A DNA stretch of 64,000 nucleotides, from NCBI GenBank assembly GCA_963931925.1, contig OZ007582.1, forward strand, positions 19,307,818-19,371,817. The letters are read 5' to 3'. This document shows positions 63,000 through 64,000 of the stretch, one piece after another. Position numbers and translations under genes: made by a program. Under the pieces are notes generated by a model. The model ran no database searches, was not told the origin of the DNA, and saw only the letters and a program-made list of their open reading frames with translations. The stretch's first letter is position 1. The number at the start of each line of letters is the position of its first letter. This DNA is from Onchidella celtica. Lineage: Eukaryota > Mollusca > Gastropoda > Systellommatophora > Onchidiidae.

Positions 63000-63316
63000 G
63001 TAATCATTAGTGAAGATTATAGTTATAATATTATAGTATTCAATCTAGCAGTTCAGAACTGTTTTAAGAAGATAAAGAAATTCTCTCCATCGCGCCCCCC
63101 CCCCCCCCCCCCCCCCCCAAATTTGGAGGGGTAGTAAATGATGATGAAAGTCTCATTGATGTAATTTAATGTTAGTCCTGCTGATACTGATATAATTTGT
63201 ATTAGAACATTTTTAGAATTTTTTTTGTTAATCTTGTCCAGTCGTTTTTTACAATGGAATTCTTCTGAGCACAGTAAAACATTGTTTTTGATCTGTATGA
63301 TCTAAATACCAAACAG
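63000..63316 (+). other. MTRR intron 2, with a long C-run
   Basis: 317-bp intron (GT at 63000, AG at 63315-63316) containing a run of about 24 Cs at 63095-63118, a likely spot for assembly error and length polymorphism. Confidence 0.7.
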
Positions 63317-63434
63317 GTTTAGGTGACTCAAATTACTCCAATTTCTGCCGTTGTGGTCGGGATGTGGACAAGAGGCTTGAAGTATTGGGAGCCAAAAGAT
63401 TTTACAATACTGGCTGGGCAGACGATGCTGTGGG
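63317..63434 (+). CDS. MTRR: Methionine synthase reductase, coding exon 3
   Basis: Starts in phase 1, completing the Gly codon, then [20 protein letters not shown] and [15 protein letters not shown], the last conserved loop and C-terminal helix of the FMN domain. It ends in phase 2 at GTGGG|GTAGGT. The three exons join to one continuous flavodoxin domain of about 140 residues. The linker, FAD and NADPH domains would follow beyond the window. Confidence 0.85.
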
Positions 63435-64000
63435 GTAGGTAGAAGTGTTAGTGTTGTTAATATCAATGGTTTTGGGCTTCAGTTGCCAAAGCTGAGAAAT
63501 TTCAGCTTTTCAGGAGGAGGAGAAACCTGGTTAAAAGTGGAAAGAGCAAACTTGGGTAGACAAGAGATTGTTAATTATAGTTTCATTTATTATTATTAGG
63601 TAGTCCAAACTGAATTTTACTTTTTATCACAATTCACCAGTTTATTGTGTAATCTGATGGAGCCTGCTTTTCTAAGAATTTTGATACCAAATTTGTCATT
63701 CTGACTTAAATGGTTTGAAAGTTGTGGCATTTTTAAAAGTGAAAAAAACCCTCGAATTTGCTACCTTTTGCAAATTGCATGATAGTCCAACTTGGACCAC
63801 CCATAAAATGACTGTTTTATTGAGTCACAGCATTAAAGATTATCAGTTTCCAAGTCAAAGGGGTGTACATTACGCTCAATTTTTTTCGAGTGGTACAAAT
63901 ATAGTACAAGCATCTCATTTTACTTCTTTTAGTCATTAAACTTTATCCGTTGTCAATTCTGTGTGAACTCTTACAAGAGAGACCAAAAAATGTTTTTTAT
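63435..64000 (+). other. MTRR intron 3 (start)
   Basis: Intronic sequence running off the window. No further MTRR exon recognised. Confidence 0.55.

Noticed and set aside
1-64000. CRISPR arrays, bacterial operons, rRNA genes or phage modules
   Set aside because: None seen. Splice sites, animal genes and metazoan transposons show the sequence is eukaryotic.

Overview
The window is eukaryotic nuclear DNA from an animal. It shows spliced exons with GT/AG borders, a CREBZF-type bZIP gene, a methionine synthase reductase gene (MTRR), and a dense load of metazoan transposons. The mix of elements (RTE, I-group LINEs with RNase H, a THAP/P-type DNA transposon and Ty3/gypsy elements with integrase upstream of reverse transcriptase) and the AT-rich noncoding DNA suggest a marine invertebrate, possibly a mollusc. 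I cannot fix the species from sequence alone.

Layout. 1-5.8 kb: mostly noncoding, with two candidate first coding exons on the minus strand (460-575 and 4516-4670), both ending in textbook splice donors. 5.8-10.9 kb: a full-length I-group LINE (6066-10116, minus strand, one nonsense codon) inserted into what looks like a decayed Mutator-like element carrying a FLYWCH-type remnant. 11.07 kb: a possible signal-peptide first exon. 11.56-28.22 kb: two complete Ty3/gypsy-type LTR retrotransposons, each with an intact 1570-aa Gag-Pol reading frame. They lie head to head, separated by 5 bp, and all three flanks carry the same GTGTG. Their pol order is protease-integrase-reverse transcriptase-RNase H, the reverse of the usual Ty3/gypsy order and the arrangement known from the Gmr1 group. 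28.8-36.0 kb: a nest of DNA transposons, with an old inverted repeat pair on the outside, a P-type transposon with 90-bp terminal inverted repeats inside (THAP transposase interrupted by one stop), and a hAT-like MITE. 37.3-39.1 kb: a TATA box, splice donor, splice acceptor and poly(A) signal without a long ORF, possibly a noncoding transcript or an LTR. 41.0-44.1 kb: an RTE LINE with an uninterrupted ORF. 46.5-48.4 kb: a direct duplication and a pogo/Tigger-like MITE with five evenly spaced CCAAT boxes. 50.9-52.3 kb: CREBZF on the minus strand. 54.1-55.0 kb: an internally deleted LINE with its own target-site duplication. 56.6-64 kb: the first three coding exons of MTRR on the plus strand, whose 6.1-kb first intron holds a MITE and a full-length antisense LINE.

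Only CREBZF and MTRR are confidently host genes; they are divergently transcribed about 4.4 kb apart. Most remaining coding capacity belongs to mobile elements, several of them young: LTR pairs are nearly identical, target duplications are intact, and reading frames are intact or broken by one stop. The most noteworthy structures are the large palindrome made by the two integrase-first LTR elements, and the LINE family present both as a full-length copy and as a short derivative that keeps both ends.
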